A program made the position numbers and the translations under genes. The notes under the pieces are model-generated. The model was given only the letters and a program-made list of their open reading frames with translations. It did not search any database and was not told the origin of the DNA. From IMG/VR virus record IMGVR_UViG_3300018056_000004, positions 1 to 35,830 of that record: 35,830 nucleotides of DNA; one strand, 5' to 3'. Origin of the DNA: a virus. The first letter of the stretch is position 1. The number at the start of each line of letters is the position of its first letter. Of the stretch, positions 7,481 through 15,186 are shown piece after piece.

Positions 7481-7945
7481 ATGTACATCGTCCGAGGACG
7501 GACCGCGGCGACGGCGGCGACGATCGACCACGCAATCTTCCAGGTGTGGAACCCGCACAGCACGCAGCGCATCAAGCTGATCCAATGGTCGATCTTCAAG
7601 GAGGCCGTCGGCACGGCGGCCGACGGCCTCCGGTTCCGCCGCACCTCGGCGCGGGGCACAGCAGGCTCGACGGTGACCCCGACGATCGAGCATCACTCGG
7701 AGCGCGCCATCGCGCCCCCCTCGGGCTTCCTGCTCGATCTCTCCGCATTCTCGGTGCAGCCAACACTCGTGGCGGGCGAGCTGGGACAGGGATGGGTCGC
7801 GTCCGCCGTCGTCGGCTCGGGTGGGGTGATTGCCATTCCCGGCGGCCTCATCATTCCGCCCGGCACAGGCATCGTCGCGATTCAGACCAAGGCCACCATC
7901 TGGCCGATCTCCGAGGTGGGCGTGGTTGTCCTAGAGGATTGGTAG
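7481..7945 (+). CDS. Beta-rich virion-associated hypothetical protein (154 aa)
   Basis: This protein of unknown function is placed among the small virion genes. Its character is beta-strand rich with many Gly, Thr, Val and Ile residues (MYIVRGRTAATAATIDHAIF, GGVIAIPGGLIIPPGTGIVA), as expected for a jelly-roll or decoration-type protein. A well-defined C-terminal strand ends ISEVGVVVLEDW. The ATG at 7481 follows the upstream TAA by one base, with GGGAAGGTGG about ten bases upstream. There is no signal peptide or membrane helix. Confidence 0.65.
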   Translation: MYIVRGRTAATAATIDHAIFQVWNPHSTQRIKLIQWSIFKEAVGTAADGLRFRRTSARGTAGSTVTPTIEHHSERAIAPPSGFLLDLSAFSVQPTLVAGELGQGWVASAVVGSGGVIAIPGGLIIPPGTGIVAIQTKATIWPISEVGVVVLEDW

Positions 7946-7951
7946 CCAACG

Positions 7952-8188
7952 ATGCCGGGCGTTCGGACCGCCGCTGGTGCGCTCTTCTTTCAACTCTTCC
8001 CCGGCGAGGGCATGCTCCCGCATCCGGGGATCAATGTGGGCCATAGTCCGTTGCGCCCCATAGGCGACTATTACTCGCACCCCGAGATGCACGGCTTCCC
8101 CCTCCAGCCGAGTCCGTGGGGCTTCACGGAAGAGCGCCGCGCCACGCTCGCGCTCTATGACTACCGGAGGACCGATGCCGGGCTCTAG
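7952..8188 (+). CDS. Small hypothetical protein (78 aa), Pro/His/Gly-rich
   Basis: This short protein of unknown function has a hydrophobic start (TAAGALFFQLFPGEGML) and many Pro, His, Gly and Tyr residues (HPGINVGHSPLRPIGDYYSH), suggesting an extended or loop-rich virion peptide. It lies six bases after the preceding gene and three before the next. No motif is recognised. Support comes from gene packing and an uninterrupted frame. Confidence 0.5.
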   Translation: MPGVRTAAGALFFQLFPGEGMLPHPGINVGHSPLRPIGDYYSHPEMHGFPLQPSPWGFTEERRATLALYDYRRTDAGL

Positions 8189-8191
8189 CGC

Positions 8192-8977
8192 ATGCGAGTA
8201 ATCGCGCCGCGCAGTTGGCGCACCGCCCTGATCTTCGGCCTCGATCAAGAAGTCGAGGCGGGAGCGGCGGAGTTCGAGGCTTCACTGACGGGCACCGCTA
8301 CCGTCGCGGCGGCGCTGACGACCGAGATCACGCTGGCCGCCAGCCTCACGGGCACGGCCACGCTCACCGCACCGCTCACGACCGCCATCACGTTGGAGAC
8401 CAGTCTCACGGGGACGGGCACACTCACCGCCGATCTGACGACGGCCATCAGTCTCGCCACCAGTCTGACCGGCACCGCCACCGTGACCGCCGACCTCACG
8501 GGCGCAGGGGCCGCCGCGCAGTTGGAGGCAACGCTCAATGGCACGGCGAACGTCACCGCCGATCTCAGCACCGCCATCACGTTCGAGGCGGTCCTGTCCG
8601 GGATGGCGAGTCTCAGCGCTGATCTCACCGCCGAGGCACCGCCTGCGCCCGTCGAAGTGGAAGTGGGTCGCGGCGGTTCGGGACTGCGGAAGCGTCGTCG
8701 GCGCTATCCCATCGAAGTCGAGGCACCGGAGTTGGGCGAGCGGGCCGAGCCCGCACCGTCGGCTGTCGGAGAGTCACCGACTCCCGATGTCGCACCGCCC
8801 GCCTCTCCGCGCAGGATTCCACCGAAACCCCATCCCGTGGTGGCGGGTGCGGTCGCCCGGCCGCAAACCCAGGCTATCGAAGGCGCTACGGAGAGCATAG
8901 TAGGCATTAGCCGCGTCCCGTGGGAGGACGCCGAAGATGACGAGTTGCTGCTTGCTGTGACCGCGATGTTCAGTTGA
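8192..8977 (+). CDS. Tandem-repeat beta protein with basic patch (261 aa)
   Basis: Residues about 30-150 consist of six imperfect copies of a roughly 20-residue unit with consensus close to SLTGTATLTADLTTAITLE. Alternating Thr and hydrophobic residues make this look like a beta-solenoid, stacked beta-hairpins or a fibre shaft. After the repeats comes a strongly basic patch (GLRKRRRRYPIEVE), then a Pro-rich, probably disordered region and an acidic C-terminus (WEDAEDDELLLAVTAMFS). It lies between small virion genes and the scaffold, so a head fibre or decoration is plausible. The start ATG 8192 has no strong ribosome site next to it; GGAGG at 8166-8170 is rather far. Confidence 0.65.
   Translation: MRVIAPRSWRTALIFGLDQEVEAGAAEFEASLTGTATVAAALTTEITLAASLTGTATLTAPLTTAITLETSLTGTGTLTADLTTAISLATSLTGTATVTADLTGAGAAAQLEATLNGTANVTADLSTAITFEAVLSGMASLSADLTAEAPPAPVEVEVGRGGSGLRKRRRRYPIEVEAPELGERAEPAPSAVGESPTPDVAPPASPRRIPPKPHPVVAGAVARPQTQAIEGATESIVGISRVPWEDAEDDELLLAVTAMFS
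8279..8641 (+). repeat. Six imperfect ~60-bp coding repeats
   Basis: This segment encodes six copies of an about 20-residue repeat, each around 60 bases, marked by recurrent ctcacgggcac/g and accgccatca blocks. Copies four to six are more diverged, with the fourth longer by a few codons (GAGAAAQ). Such DNA repeats allow copy-number change by recombination or slippage. Confidence 0.7.
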
Positions 8978-9014
8978 CGCCAGCTTCACCTTGCGCCATT
9001 TGGAGGAATTGCCT

Positions 9015-10178
9015 ATGATGGAAACCAGCCCGGGCTCGCCCGATTTCAACACGAAGGACGCTGGTGCGTCGTTCGATCACGAAATCGAGACGATGTTCGA
9101 GACGCCGGCCCCAGCTCCTGCGGAGCCCGCCCCGACCCCTCCAGCACCAGCGGAGGAACGGCCCGCGGAACAGGCAGAGAGCGGTCCACCGCGCGATGAC
9201 AAGGGCCGATTCGCCCAGAAGGCCGCGCCCCCGGTTGAGCAACCCGCCGCTCCCACGGCTCCCGCTCCCGCAGCGCCCCAAGCCCCGACAGCGACCACGG
9301 AACCAGCGGCGATACCGCCTGCTGAGACCCCGCTCCCCGAAGCGAGTTATCGCGCCGACGGGAAGGACTTCACGATTCCCGGCTCGAAGATGGGTGAAGA
9401 CGGCGTCTTCATTCCGACCGAGCAGTGGGACGGGGTCCAGCGGCTCATCGGCCAGGGACAGGTGCATCAAGGCTCCTTCCAACGTCGGCTGTCTGAATCG
9501 GCGCAAAGCGTTCAGCGCGAGAAGACCCGCGCCGACGCCGCCGAAGCCTCCAAGCAGGCCGTCTTTGACAAACTGATGGCGATGGCGAAAGACGGCACGA
9601 TTGGGAACTGGATCGACGAGAATCTCGTCCAGAATCTCGAGGTGCTCCTCGCCCGCTCAGAGGCAGAAGGCCAAAAGCTCCGCGTCAAAGAGTACGAGGA
9701 GCGCGAAGCCGCGCGGGACCGGGAAGCCGCAGAAGCGGCTCGTGGGCCACAGATGGAGAACGCGCTGGCCAACGCCATCCTGCACTTCGGCGGCAAGGCT
9801 GGACTCACAGACGCGCGGATGCAGCAGCTCTACGCGCGCCTGAATCAACCCGAGTTTCGGCGGGCCTTGTACTCCGAGGCCACCGAAGACGATCCGATCA
9901 ACGGGATTCGCAAAGGCGAGACGGTGATCGCGCTGGGATTGATCGAGCAAGAGGTCGCGTGGGCGGGACCAGGTACCACGCAGCCCGCCACGGACAAGGT
10001 CGCTGCAGCAGCAGCAGCGAATGCGAAAGCGGGTGTCACCGCTGTTGCGCCGCCGACGGTCGGTGCACGCGGCGGACCAGCACCAGGGACGAAGACACCG
10101 CCGAAGCAGTTCAAGAATGCGGCAGAGGCGGACGATCACATTTGGGGCGAGGGATTTAGGGACCTCGCTCAACGCTAG
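9015..10178 (+). CDS. Probable capsid scaffolding protein (387 aa)
   Basis: This lies immediately upstream of the major capsid gene, the standard place for a scaffolding or prohead assembly protein. The N-terminal third is Pro/Ala/Glu-rich and probably disordered (APAPAEPAPTPPAPAEERPA). The middle and C-terminal parts are highly charged and helical (QREKTRADAAEASKQAVFDK, LRVKEYEEREAARDREAAE), and a Thr/Pro-rich tail ends KTPPKQFKNAAEADDHIWGE plus a short helix. The start is ATG 9015, preceded by GGAGGA at 9002-9007; an upstream in-frame TTG at 8991 is less likely. No protease gene was seen. The scaffold role is inferred from position and composition. Confidence 0.65.
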   Translation: MMETSPGSPDFNTKDAGASFDHEIETMFETPAPAPAEPAPTPPAPAEERPAEQAESGPPRDDKGRFAQKAAPPVEQPAAPTAPAPAAPQAPTATTEPAAIPPAETPLPEASYRADGKDFTIPGSKMGEDGVFIPTEQWDGVQRLIGQGQVHQGSFQRRLSESAQSVQREKTRADAAEASKQAVFDKLMAMAKDGTIGNWIDENLVQNLEVLLARSEAEGQKLRVKEYEEREAARDREAAEAARGPQMENALANAILHFGGKAGLTDARMQQLYARLNQPEFRRALYSEATEDDPINGIRKGETVIALGLIEQEVAWAGPGTTQPATDKVAAAAAANAKAGVTAVAPPTVGARGGPAPGTKTPPKQFKNAAEADDHIWGEGFRDLAQR

Positions 10179-10190
10179 AACGGGGCGCCC

Positions 10191-10211
10191 GGTCACGGGT
10201 CGCCCGTGACC
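10191..10211 (+). promoter_or_regulatory. Perfect hairpin just before the major capsid gene
   Basis: Bases 10191-10199 and 10203-10211 are exact reverse complements (nine pairs, mostly G/C) around a TCG loop. The capsid ribosome binding site AAGGAG at 10214-10219 begins three bases after the stem and stays single-stranded. No T-run follows. A hairpin here could stabilise a processed capsid mRNA or act as a partial transcription barrier. The structure is read directly; the role is inference. Confidence 0.55.
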
Positions 10212-10224
10212 ACAAGGAGTACCG

Positions 10225-11511
10225 ATGGCGCTCGCAACCTACGGCGTCGAAACAGGCGGCAGTACCCTCAAAGAACTGGGCCGCAAGGTCCAGGCGGGGG
10301 TGTTCAAAGCCGCCCAGTATGGCGTCGAAGAAGTGACGTGGATCAAGGCGCTCGAGAAGTACGACGCGCCGATCTCGCTGCGCGAGATCACGCACGAGTT
10401 GGACGTCCTGCAGGCGACCGGTGCGGCGTTCATTCCCGAAGGCGGGAAAGAAGCGCGGCCGAGCTCGCCGACTGCCGTCACGGCGACGGTCAGCACCCTG
10501 CTCGTCAACAAACGGTTCACCATCTCCAAGACCATGCAGATGATCCTGCAGAAGCAGGGCGTCCGCGGCGTCCTGGAGTCGCAGTTCAAGTGGCAAGGAC
10601 GCAAGGCGGTCGAAGCCCTGCGCGCGCGCCAAGGCGACACGTTCTACGGCTTCTCCACGGGCACGCTCGCGCTCATCTCCTCGGTCGCGGGTGCCGTCTA
10701 CACCCTGAAAGACCTCTACGGGATCGCGGGACTTGGGTCCCTGTCCCACAATCGGCGCGTGGTGGATCAGTTCGTCGCTGCGGCCTCAGGCAACAACGCC
10801 GACTACATCGCGGCGCTGAACCCCTCCGGCCCGGCGCTCCGTGACGTGCCGCGCAAAGTCATCGCCAAAGACCGTGCTCTGAATACCGTGACCACCGATG
10901 TGGCGATCACGGGCGCTGTCGCGAACGATCTCATCGTCTACGCCCAGAACGTGGAGAACACGACGCTGGCGGGCGGCACGGAGCGGGATCTCAACCCCCC
11001 TGGCCTGCTCGATGGCCTGACCTCGGTCTCGCTGCACGGCGTCTCGGGAGCGACCTACGAGAAGTGGAACGCCGCGCTCAACGATGCGTCGGGCGGGCGG
11101 TTCACGGGCATCAAGCTGATGAAGGCCAAGGACGCCATCACCAACCTCGGCGGCGGGACGGCCAACCGCGTTATCTGGGCGCAGGGCGTGAAGAACGATG
11201 TCGTCGCCCAACTCCAGGCAGGCCTGCGGTTCGCCGACGCCTACGGCATGGAGATGGACGGCAGCCCGAAGTCGAAGGGTATCGAGTTCAAGACCAGCCG
11301 GCGCGTGCCCGATGGGTACACGTTCGTCATGGATGACTCGAACTCGATGCGTCGGCTGATGCTGACCCCGGACGTCGATACGCCGGGCATGGACGAAGGC
11401 GACAAGCTGCAAGATGACAGCGGCAGTATATTTTCGGTAGACTTCCTCTTTACCTACCCTTGGACCAACAGGGGTAACCTGGCCGGGTTTAGTGGCCTCA
11501 CGCAACAGTGA
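10225..11511 (+). CDS. Major capsid protein (428 aa)
   Basis: This is called the major capsid protein because it follows the scaffold-like gene, has a typical size, and has a strong ribosome binding site (AAGGAG five bases before ATG). Sequence character fits a coat protein: an N-terminal helical arm (STLKELGRKVQAGVFKAAQY), a central region with a long helix (VRGVLESQFKWQGRKAVEAL), Gly-rich loops, and a C-terminal beta-rich part ending DFLFTYPWTNRGNLAGFSGL. There is no signal peptide or membrane helix. HK97-type fold is expected for a tailed phage but cannot be proven by eye. A hairpin lies on each side of the gene, which sets it apart from its neighbours. Confidence 0.8.
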   Translation: MALATYGVETGGSTLKELGRKVQAGVFKAAQYGVEEVTWIKALEKYDAPISLREITHELDVLQATGAAFIPEGGKEARPSSPTAVTATVSTLLVNKRFTISKTMQMILQKQGVRGVLESQFKWQGRKAVEALRARQGDTFYGFSTGTLALISSVAGAVYTLKDLYGIAGLGSLSHNRRVVDQFVAAASGNNADYIAALNPSGPALRDVPRKVIAKDRALNTVTTDVAITGAVANDLIVYAQNVENTTLAGGTERDLNPPGLLDGLTSVSLHGVSGATYEKWNAALNDASGGRFTGIKLMKAKDAITNLGGGTANRVIWAQGVKNDVVAQLQAGLRFADAYGMEMDGSPKSKGIEFKTSRRVPDGYTFVMDDSNSMRRLMLTPDVDTPGMDEGDKLQDDSGSIFSVDFLFTYPWTNRGNLAGFSGLTQQ

Positions 11512-11544
11512 TCTTAAGTAGCGTGCTGGCAACATCATGCGCTT

Positions 11545-11579
11545 GCTCCAGCGGTCTTGCTTTCACTGGCCGCTGGAGC
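11545..11579 (+). terminator. Hairpin after the capsid gene (possible weak terminator)
   Basis: Bases 11545-11554 and 11570-11579 form a perfect ten-pair, GC-rich stem with a 15-base loop, inside the 90-base gap between the capsid stop and the endonuclease start. There is no T-run after the stem, so efficient intrinsic termination is doubtful. It may act as an attenuator or protect the 3' end of the capsid mRNA. The inverted repeat is certain; the role is inference. Confidence 0.45.
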
Positions 11580-11601
11580 GGTGCGGTGGTAGCTTCCTAG
11601 C

Positions 11602-12180
11602 ATGACGATAAACTTTAAGATATGCACTCGGTGCAACGAGTCCAAACCGCTGCGCGAGTTCTACAAGCGATCGCAGAAAGCCACGCGCCAGTCGTGGTGT
11701 AAGCCCTGTCTCAAAGCACTGGCGCGGGAGCGAGGCAGAGATCCTGCTGTGCGGGCGGCTCGGGCTGAGTACCATCGGCGCTTTTACAAAGTGCGGCGCG
11801 AAGAAATCCTCGCCGCAATGCGGATGCGCCACGCGAAGCTAAAGGGGACGCCCGCCTACGATGCGGCCCGCTATCGCTGGAGCCACAAGACGCAACTCAA
11901 GAAGTACGGGCTAACGCCAGAGGACTACCAGCGCATCTGTGACTCGCAAGGTGGCCTCTGTGCGATCTGCGAGCGCCCCGAAACGAAAGTAAAGCGCGGG
12001 CGCGTATGCCGACTATCAGTAGACCATCACCATGGCACTGGTCTCGTGCGCGGGTTGCTCTGCGATACCTGCAACAACACGCTCGGCACTTCGCGAGACA
12101 GCCCGACCATCCTCCGACGTGCGGCCGACTATCTCGAACGTCAGCGACTCCCGCTCGGGCTCGTCGCTGAGGAGAACTAA
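11602..12180 (+). CDS. Endonuclease VII-type HNH nuclease, probable free-standing homing gene
   Basis: The C-terminal half is a clear recombination-endonuclease VII domain. It has YGLTPEDYQRICDSQGGLCA, zinc cysteines C120/C123 and C154/C157, and the active-site region DHHHGTGLVRGLLCDTCN (D141-H144). The N-terminal part has two further Cys pairs (C8/C11 and C33/C36) forming a likely extra zinc finger, then a basic helical linker. Such enzymes cut branched DNA (T4 gp49) or act as homing endonucleases. Placement between the capsid gene and small head genes, after a hairpin gap, favours a mobile homing gene over a replication function. A role in resolving DNA before packaging remains possible. 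Confidence 0.88.
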   Translation: MTINFKICTRCNESKPLREFYKRSQKATRQSWCKPCLKALARERGRDPAVRAARAEYHRRFYKVRREEILAAMRMRHAKLKGTPAYDAARYRWSHKTQLKKYGLTPEDYQRICDSQGGLCAICERPETKVKRGRVCRLSVDHHHGTGLVRGLLCDTCNNTLGTSRDSPTILRRAADYLERQRLPLGLVAEEN

Positions 12181-12182
12181 TC

Positions 12183-12563
12183 ATGCGAGCAACGCAGAAC
12201 ATCTCGATCGCGGGCGTGGCGACGCTTGCCCCGATTCCCATTCACATCGCCGAGCAGGATGGGTACCTGCGGGCAGCGGATTGGAGCTGCTTCGGCGCGA
12301 CGGACGGCGTCAAGACGGCGCTGATTCGCAACGCCACGCAGAACATCGCCCTCTCGGCGGCGCTGACGATCAACGGGTTGGCGGCACTCGCGCGGACGCC
12401 GTTCGTCTTGGCAGCGACCAACGCGCTCATCAAAAAGGGCGATGTCATCACCGTGACCTACACCGTCTCCACGGCCGGCACCGTCGCGCCGGGGGAAACC
12501 AGCATCGGGCTGATCGTAGATGATCCGGTCGGCGCTGGGGCAGGACCGGCCTGGGCGGGCTGA
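12183..12563 (+). CDS. Small beta-rich virion protein (126 aa)
   Basis: Function is unknown. The protein is Ala/Thr/Ile-rich with regular beta-like alternation (VKTALIRNATQNIALSAALT, KKGDVITVTYTVSTAG). It resembles in style other small virion proteins here, such as the genes at 7481 and 14098. A ribosome site of GAGGAG lies about eight bases before the ATG, inside the 3' end of the endonuclease gene. Its TGA overlaps the next start as TGATG. A head decoration or structural accessory role is plausible by location only. Confidence 0.6.
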   Translation: MRATQNISIAGVATLAPIPIHIAEQDGYLRAADWSCFGATDGVKTALIRNATQNIALSAALTINGLAALARTPFVLAATNALIKKGDVITVTYTVSTAGTVAPGETSIGLIVDDPVGAGAGPAWAG

Positions 12564-13396
12564 TGACGGTCACTGCATCACCGTTCGTGGCTTCCCGCGC
12601 CGTCCCGCCCGAGTGGCAGGCGGCGCTGGAAGCCATCGTCCCGAAATCCGACCGCGTGCCGTGGCTCCAGTTGGCTTGGATGAGCGGTATGCCCTACGAG
12701 GTTGTCGGTCGCTGGACGATCTACGAAATGGTCCCGCTCATCGACTTGCCGGGCGGCGTGGCCAATGTGCCGCTCGATCGGCTGCACGATATCCGGGGAA
12801 TCTCGCCGCGGGAGCGCGGTCGATGGGTGCTCGACCCAGGTATTCCCGAGCACCTAGGCGGGAAGCGCTGGGTCTCCGACTCCCTGCACTCGCTATTGCA
12901 ATGGGAACTGTTCCACGCGACGGGTGGAACAGCCTATCCCCTGTTGTTCTGGATCATTCAGGGCGACAAGGGCGGGCATGTGTGGCGGCTGGACAGCGTC
13001 ACGCGAAACTTCCGGCTCACCATGGACGAGTACGACGTGCCGAATCCCGGCGAGTTGCCGTATGCCGAATGGGACAACCGCGTAGCGGAGCAAATCGGCC
13101 GCTTCGACCGACTGCGGCGCTGGCACCAGATGATGCAGACGCCGTGGACGGATCGCCAACTCAACAAAACGGATGCCGGACTCTGGATCGACCGGGAGAC
13201 ATGGGACCTCGAGAAATACTACGCCGCCGAAATGCTGCGCTTCCTCGACGCGCAAATCGAAGATGTCGTGCGCGACATCCCGCGACGGTTGCTGCCCGGC
13301 TGGAGCGATCTGCCGCCCGGCGACACGCACTACGACAAAGACCGTGATGAACTGGAGCGCCACCTGCTGGAAGACACGTCTCATAGCCTGAACTAG
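12563..13396 (+). CDS. Hypothetical head-region protein (277 aa)
   Basis: I do not recognise this protein. It is rich in Trp and aromatic residues: WLQLAWMSGMPYEVVGRWTI, GKRWVSDSLHSLLQWELFHA, FDRLRRWHQMMQTPW. It ends with a charged helical segment. There is no membrane segment, signal peptide or Cys pair. The start overlaps the previous stop by TGATG. Position between capsid and adaptor genes suggests a head or assembly protein. Confidence 0.65.
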   Translation: MTVTASPFVASRAVPPEWQAALEAIVPKSDRVPWLQLAWMSGMPYEVVGRWTIYEMVPLIDLPGGVANVPLDRLHDIRGISPRERGRWVLDPGIPEHLGGKRWVSDSLHSLLQWELFHATGGTAYPLLFWIIQGDKGGHVWRLDSVTRNFRLTMDEYDVPNPGELPYAEWDNRVAEQIGRFDRLRRWHQMMQTPWTDRQLNKTDAGLWIDRETWDLEKYYAAEMLRFLDAQIEDVVRDIPRRLLPGWSDLPPGDTHYDKDRDELERHLLEDTSHSLN

Positions 13397-13404
13397 GGGG
13401 GCAC

Positions 13405-14097
13405 ATGGAAGAGATCAAAAGCCAACGCGACTACCGCGGCTCGTTCAACGGCACCGACCAGCACGGCCGCGAATGGCTCTACGAGCTGGAACTAAAGACG
13501 ATGGACCAGACGGCGGAGATGCGGCCGGCGGGATGGACTGATCCGCTGCGCACGCCAATCAAATACGTCCAGCTCCTGCGCCAGCCGAAGACCAAGCAGC
13601 GCATCTTCGACAAGGTGCGCATCCTGTGGCGCGAATGGGCGAGCGAAGCCCGGCGGGCCCTGGAAGACTGGAAACTGAACCTCTGGAACGTCGGCCAGGA
13701 TCTCTCCAGCGGGCTCCTGACCACCGCGCAACTCGAAGCCGATCCGCGCATCGTCAAGATGGCGGGGCCGCGGCCGTGGCCACCCGTCGAAGCGATCGAG
13801 CAGGCCGCGAACGGGCACCAGGGCCTGCTGGGCATCGTGCCGACGCATCTGCCCGATGGCCGTCCCAATCCCGACCCGCTCGCCGTGGAAGCGCGCAAGG
13901 TGCTGGGGATCGTGTACCTGGAAGATTTCGACGGGCCGACGGACGGGGAGTCTCAGCCAGACGCGCCAGCGGTCAATGAACCGATTCAGACGGTCAGCTA
14001 CGCCGAGTTCCTGAAGGACTGCTTGAAGCGCGGGATGTCGATGGTCGAGGGCGCCGAGTTGTGGAAGAGCCACAAAGCCGCAATGAAGGAGGGGTAA
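13405..14097 (+). CDS. Hypothetical head-region protein (230 aa)
   Basis: A charged protein of unknown function, translated from ATG 13405, seven bases after a GGGGGG tract. It has a beta-like N-terminal region (RDYRGSFNGTDQHGREWLYE), long helices in the centre (FDKVRILWREWASEARRALE), a Pro/Gly-rich linker (THLPDGRPNPDPLAVEA) and a C-terminal helical segment resembling a short DNA- or protein-binding module (SYAEFLKDCLKRGMSMVEGA). No motif was recognised. It is directly adjacent to the next gene with no gap. Confidence 0.6.
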   Translation: MEEIKSQRDYRGSFNGTDQHGREWLYELELKTMDQTAEMRPAGWTDPLRTPIKYVQLLRQPKTKQRIFDKVRILWREWASEARRALEDWKLNLWNVGQDLSSGLLTTAQLEADPRIVKMAGPRPWPPVEAIEQAANGHQGLLGIVPTHLPDGRPNPDPLAVEARKVLGIVYLEDFDGPTDGESQPDAPAVNEPIQTVSYAEFLKDCLKRGMSMVEGAELWKSHKAAMKEG

Positions 14098-14487
14098 ATG
14101 CCACCACTCGCCGTGGATGCGAGTCCTGCTGGCGCGGTACGGCTCCGCGGGGCGCTGAAACCGGGCACCGTCGTCGGTGCCTCCACGACCGCCAAGCAAC
14201 GGGTACGCATCGGCGGGGCCGTGAGCGTGACGGTGATTCACAAGCTGTCGGCCATCACCTTGACCCCGGACCTCAACATCCGCGGACTCGGGGGTGACGC
14301 GACGATGGACGAGGCAAACGCCGCGACGGCCAACACGTCGGGGACTGCGACGGCGGTCATGGCGACAGCCGAAACGGCGACGGTCTACACCACTCGTGGC
14401 GAGGAGTACATCGAGGTCGAAGTTGCCTCGATTGCTGGAGAAAGCGCCACGATCGACTACATCGACGTGCTGACCAAGAGGGCCTAG
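14098..14487 (+). CDS. Small beta-rich virion protein (129 aa)
   Basis: The sequence is dominated by Ala, Thr, Val and Gly in beta-like alternation (RVRIGGAVSVTVIHKLSAIT, TSGTATAVMATAETATVYTT, EEYIEVEVASIAGE). It is a compact beta protein, with no helix-rich region and no Cys. It starts immediately after the preceding stop with AAGGAGGGG as ribosome site. Function unknown; likely a head decoration, spike or accessory structural protein by composition and location. Confidence 0.6.
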   Translation: MPPLAVDASPAGAVRLRGALKPGTVVGASTTAKQRVRIGGAVSVTVIHKLSAITLTPDLNIRGLGGDATMDEANAATANTSGTATAVMATAETATVYTTRGEEYIEVEVASIAGESATIDYIDVLTKRA

Positions 14488-14490
14488 CGC

Positions 14491-15186
14491 GTGGCGCTTT
14501 GGGACGCTGCCGACCTGCTCTTGCGCGCCAAGCGCATGGCCGCACGGCCTGCGGCGGACGAGGTACCGCCACCGGACAGCAACGCCGACGATTTCTGGTA
14601 CGCCCTGCTCACGGAAGCGCAACAATTCTGGTTCAACAAGTTCGTCGCGCATTTCCCGTGGGTGCTCTACGGCCCGCCCACGCTCATGACCAGCGCCGAT
14701 GGCGGGCTCACTTACACGTTCGCGGGCGGGATCACGCCGATGAAGGTGGAGATCTACCGCACGCGGACGGGTGACTTGCTCTGGCCGGGTGCCTACTGGG
14801 ACAGTTCCAAGGACATCGTCTGGGAAGGCAACCGTATCCGCTTCGCGCGCGGTGCTTCACGGACCTTCGGCGATGGTCCCTACGCGCGCTACGTCATTCC
14901 GCCGGGCGAGATCAACGCGACGACGGCGCCGACGCTGGCGCCGGACTGGACGCGGCTACTGCTCGTCTACCACGCGGTGAAGTTGTGGGCGGAACGCGGC
15001 GGCATGCGCGATCCCCAGCCCTTCGCCCGGCTGGAGAACGAGTTCTGGTACGATCCGGAGACAGCGGGCGGCGTGCTCATCACCATCAAGACGCAGCATC
15101 CCTACTCGGGGCTCGGGGCGATCCCGAACGCGCCGATTGCTGGCAGTCTGGCCTACATCGCGCAAGCCGGGAGCTATCCGCAATGA
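14491..15186 (+). CDS. Putative head-tail adaptor/connector protein (231 aa)
   Basis: The start is GTG 14491, three bases after the previous stop. The protein has helices in the N-terminal part (DDFWYALLTEAQQFWFNKFV), a beta region (GGLTYTFAGGITPMKVEIYR) and a helical C-terminal part (DWTRLLLVYHAVKLWAERGG). This arrangement and its place just upstream of a nozzle-like beta-propeller gene match the adaptor that sits under the portal in short-tailed phages (T7 gp11-like or P22 gp4-like by role). The assignment is by context; no specific signature residue was identified. Confidence 0.5.
   Translation: MALWDAADLLLRAKRMAARPAADEVPPPDSNADDFWYALLTEAQQFWFNKFVAHFPWVLYGPPTLMTSADGGLTYTFAGGITPMKVEIYRTRTGDLLWPGAYWDSSKDIVWEGNRIRFARGASRTFGDGPYARYVIPPGEINATTAPTLAPDWTRLLLVYHAVKLWAERGGMRDPQPFARLENEFWYDPETAGGVLITIKTQHPYSGLGAIPNAPIAGSLAYIAQAGSYPQ

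Noticed and set aside
10225-11511. Alternative + strand frame (10206-10844) over the capsid gene
   Set aside because: It has Arg/Gly-rich shadow composition and no start signal, whereas the capsid frame has a strong ribosome site.
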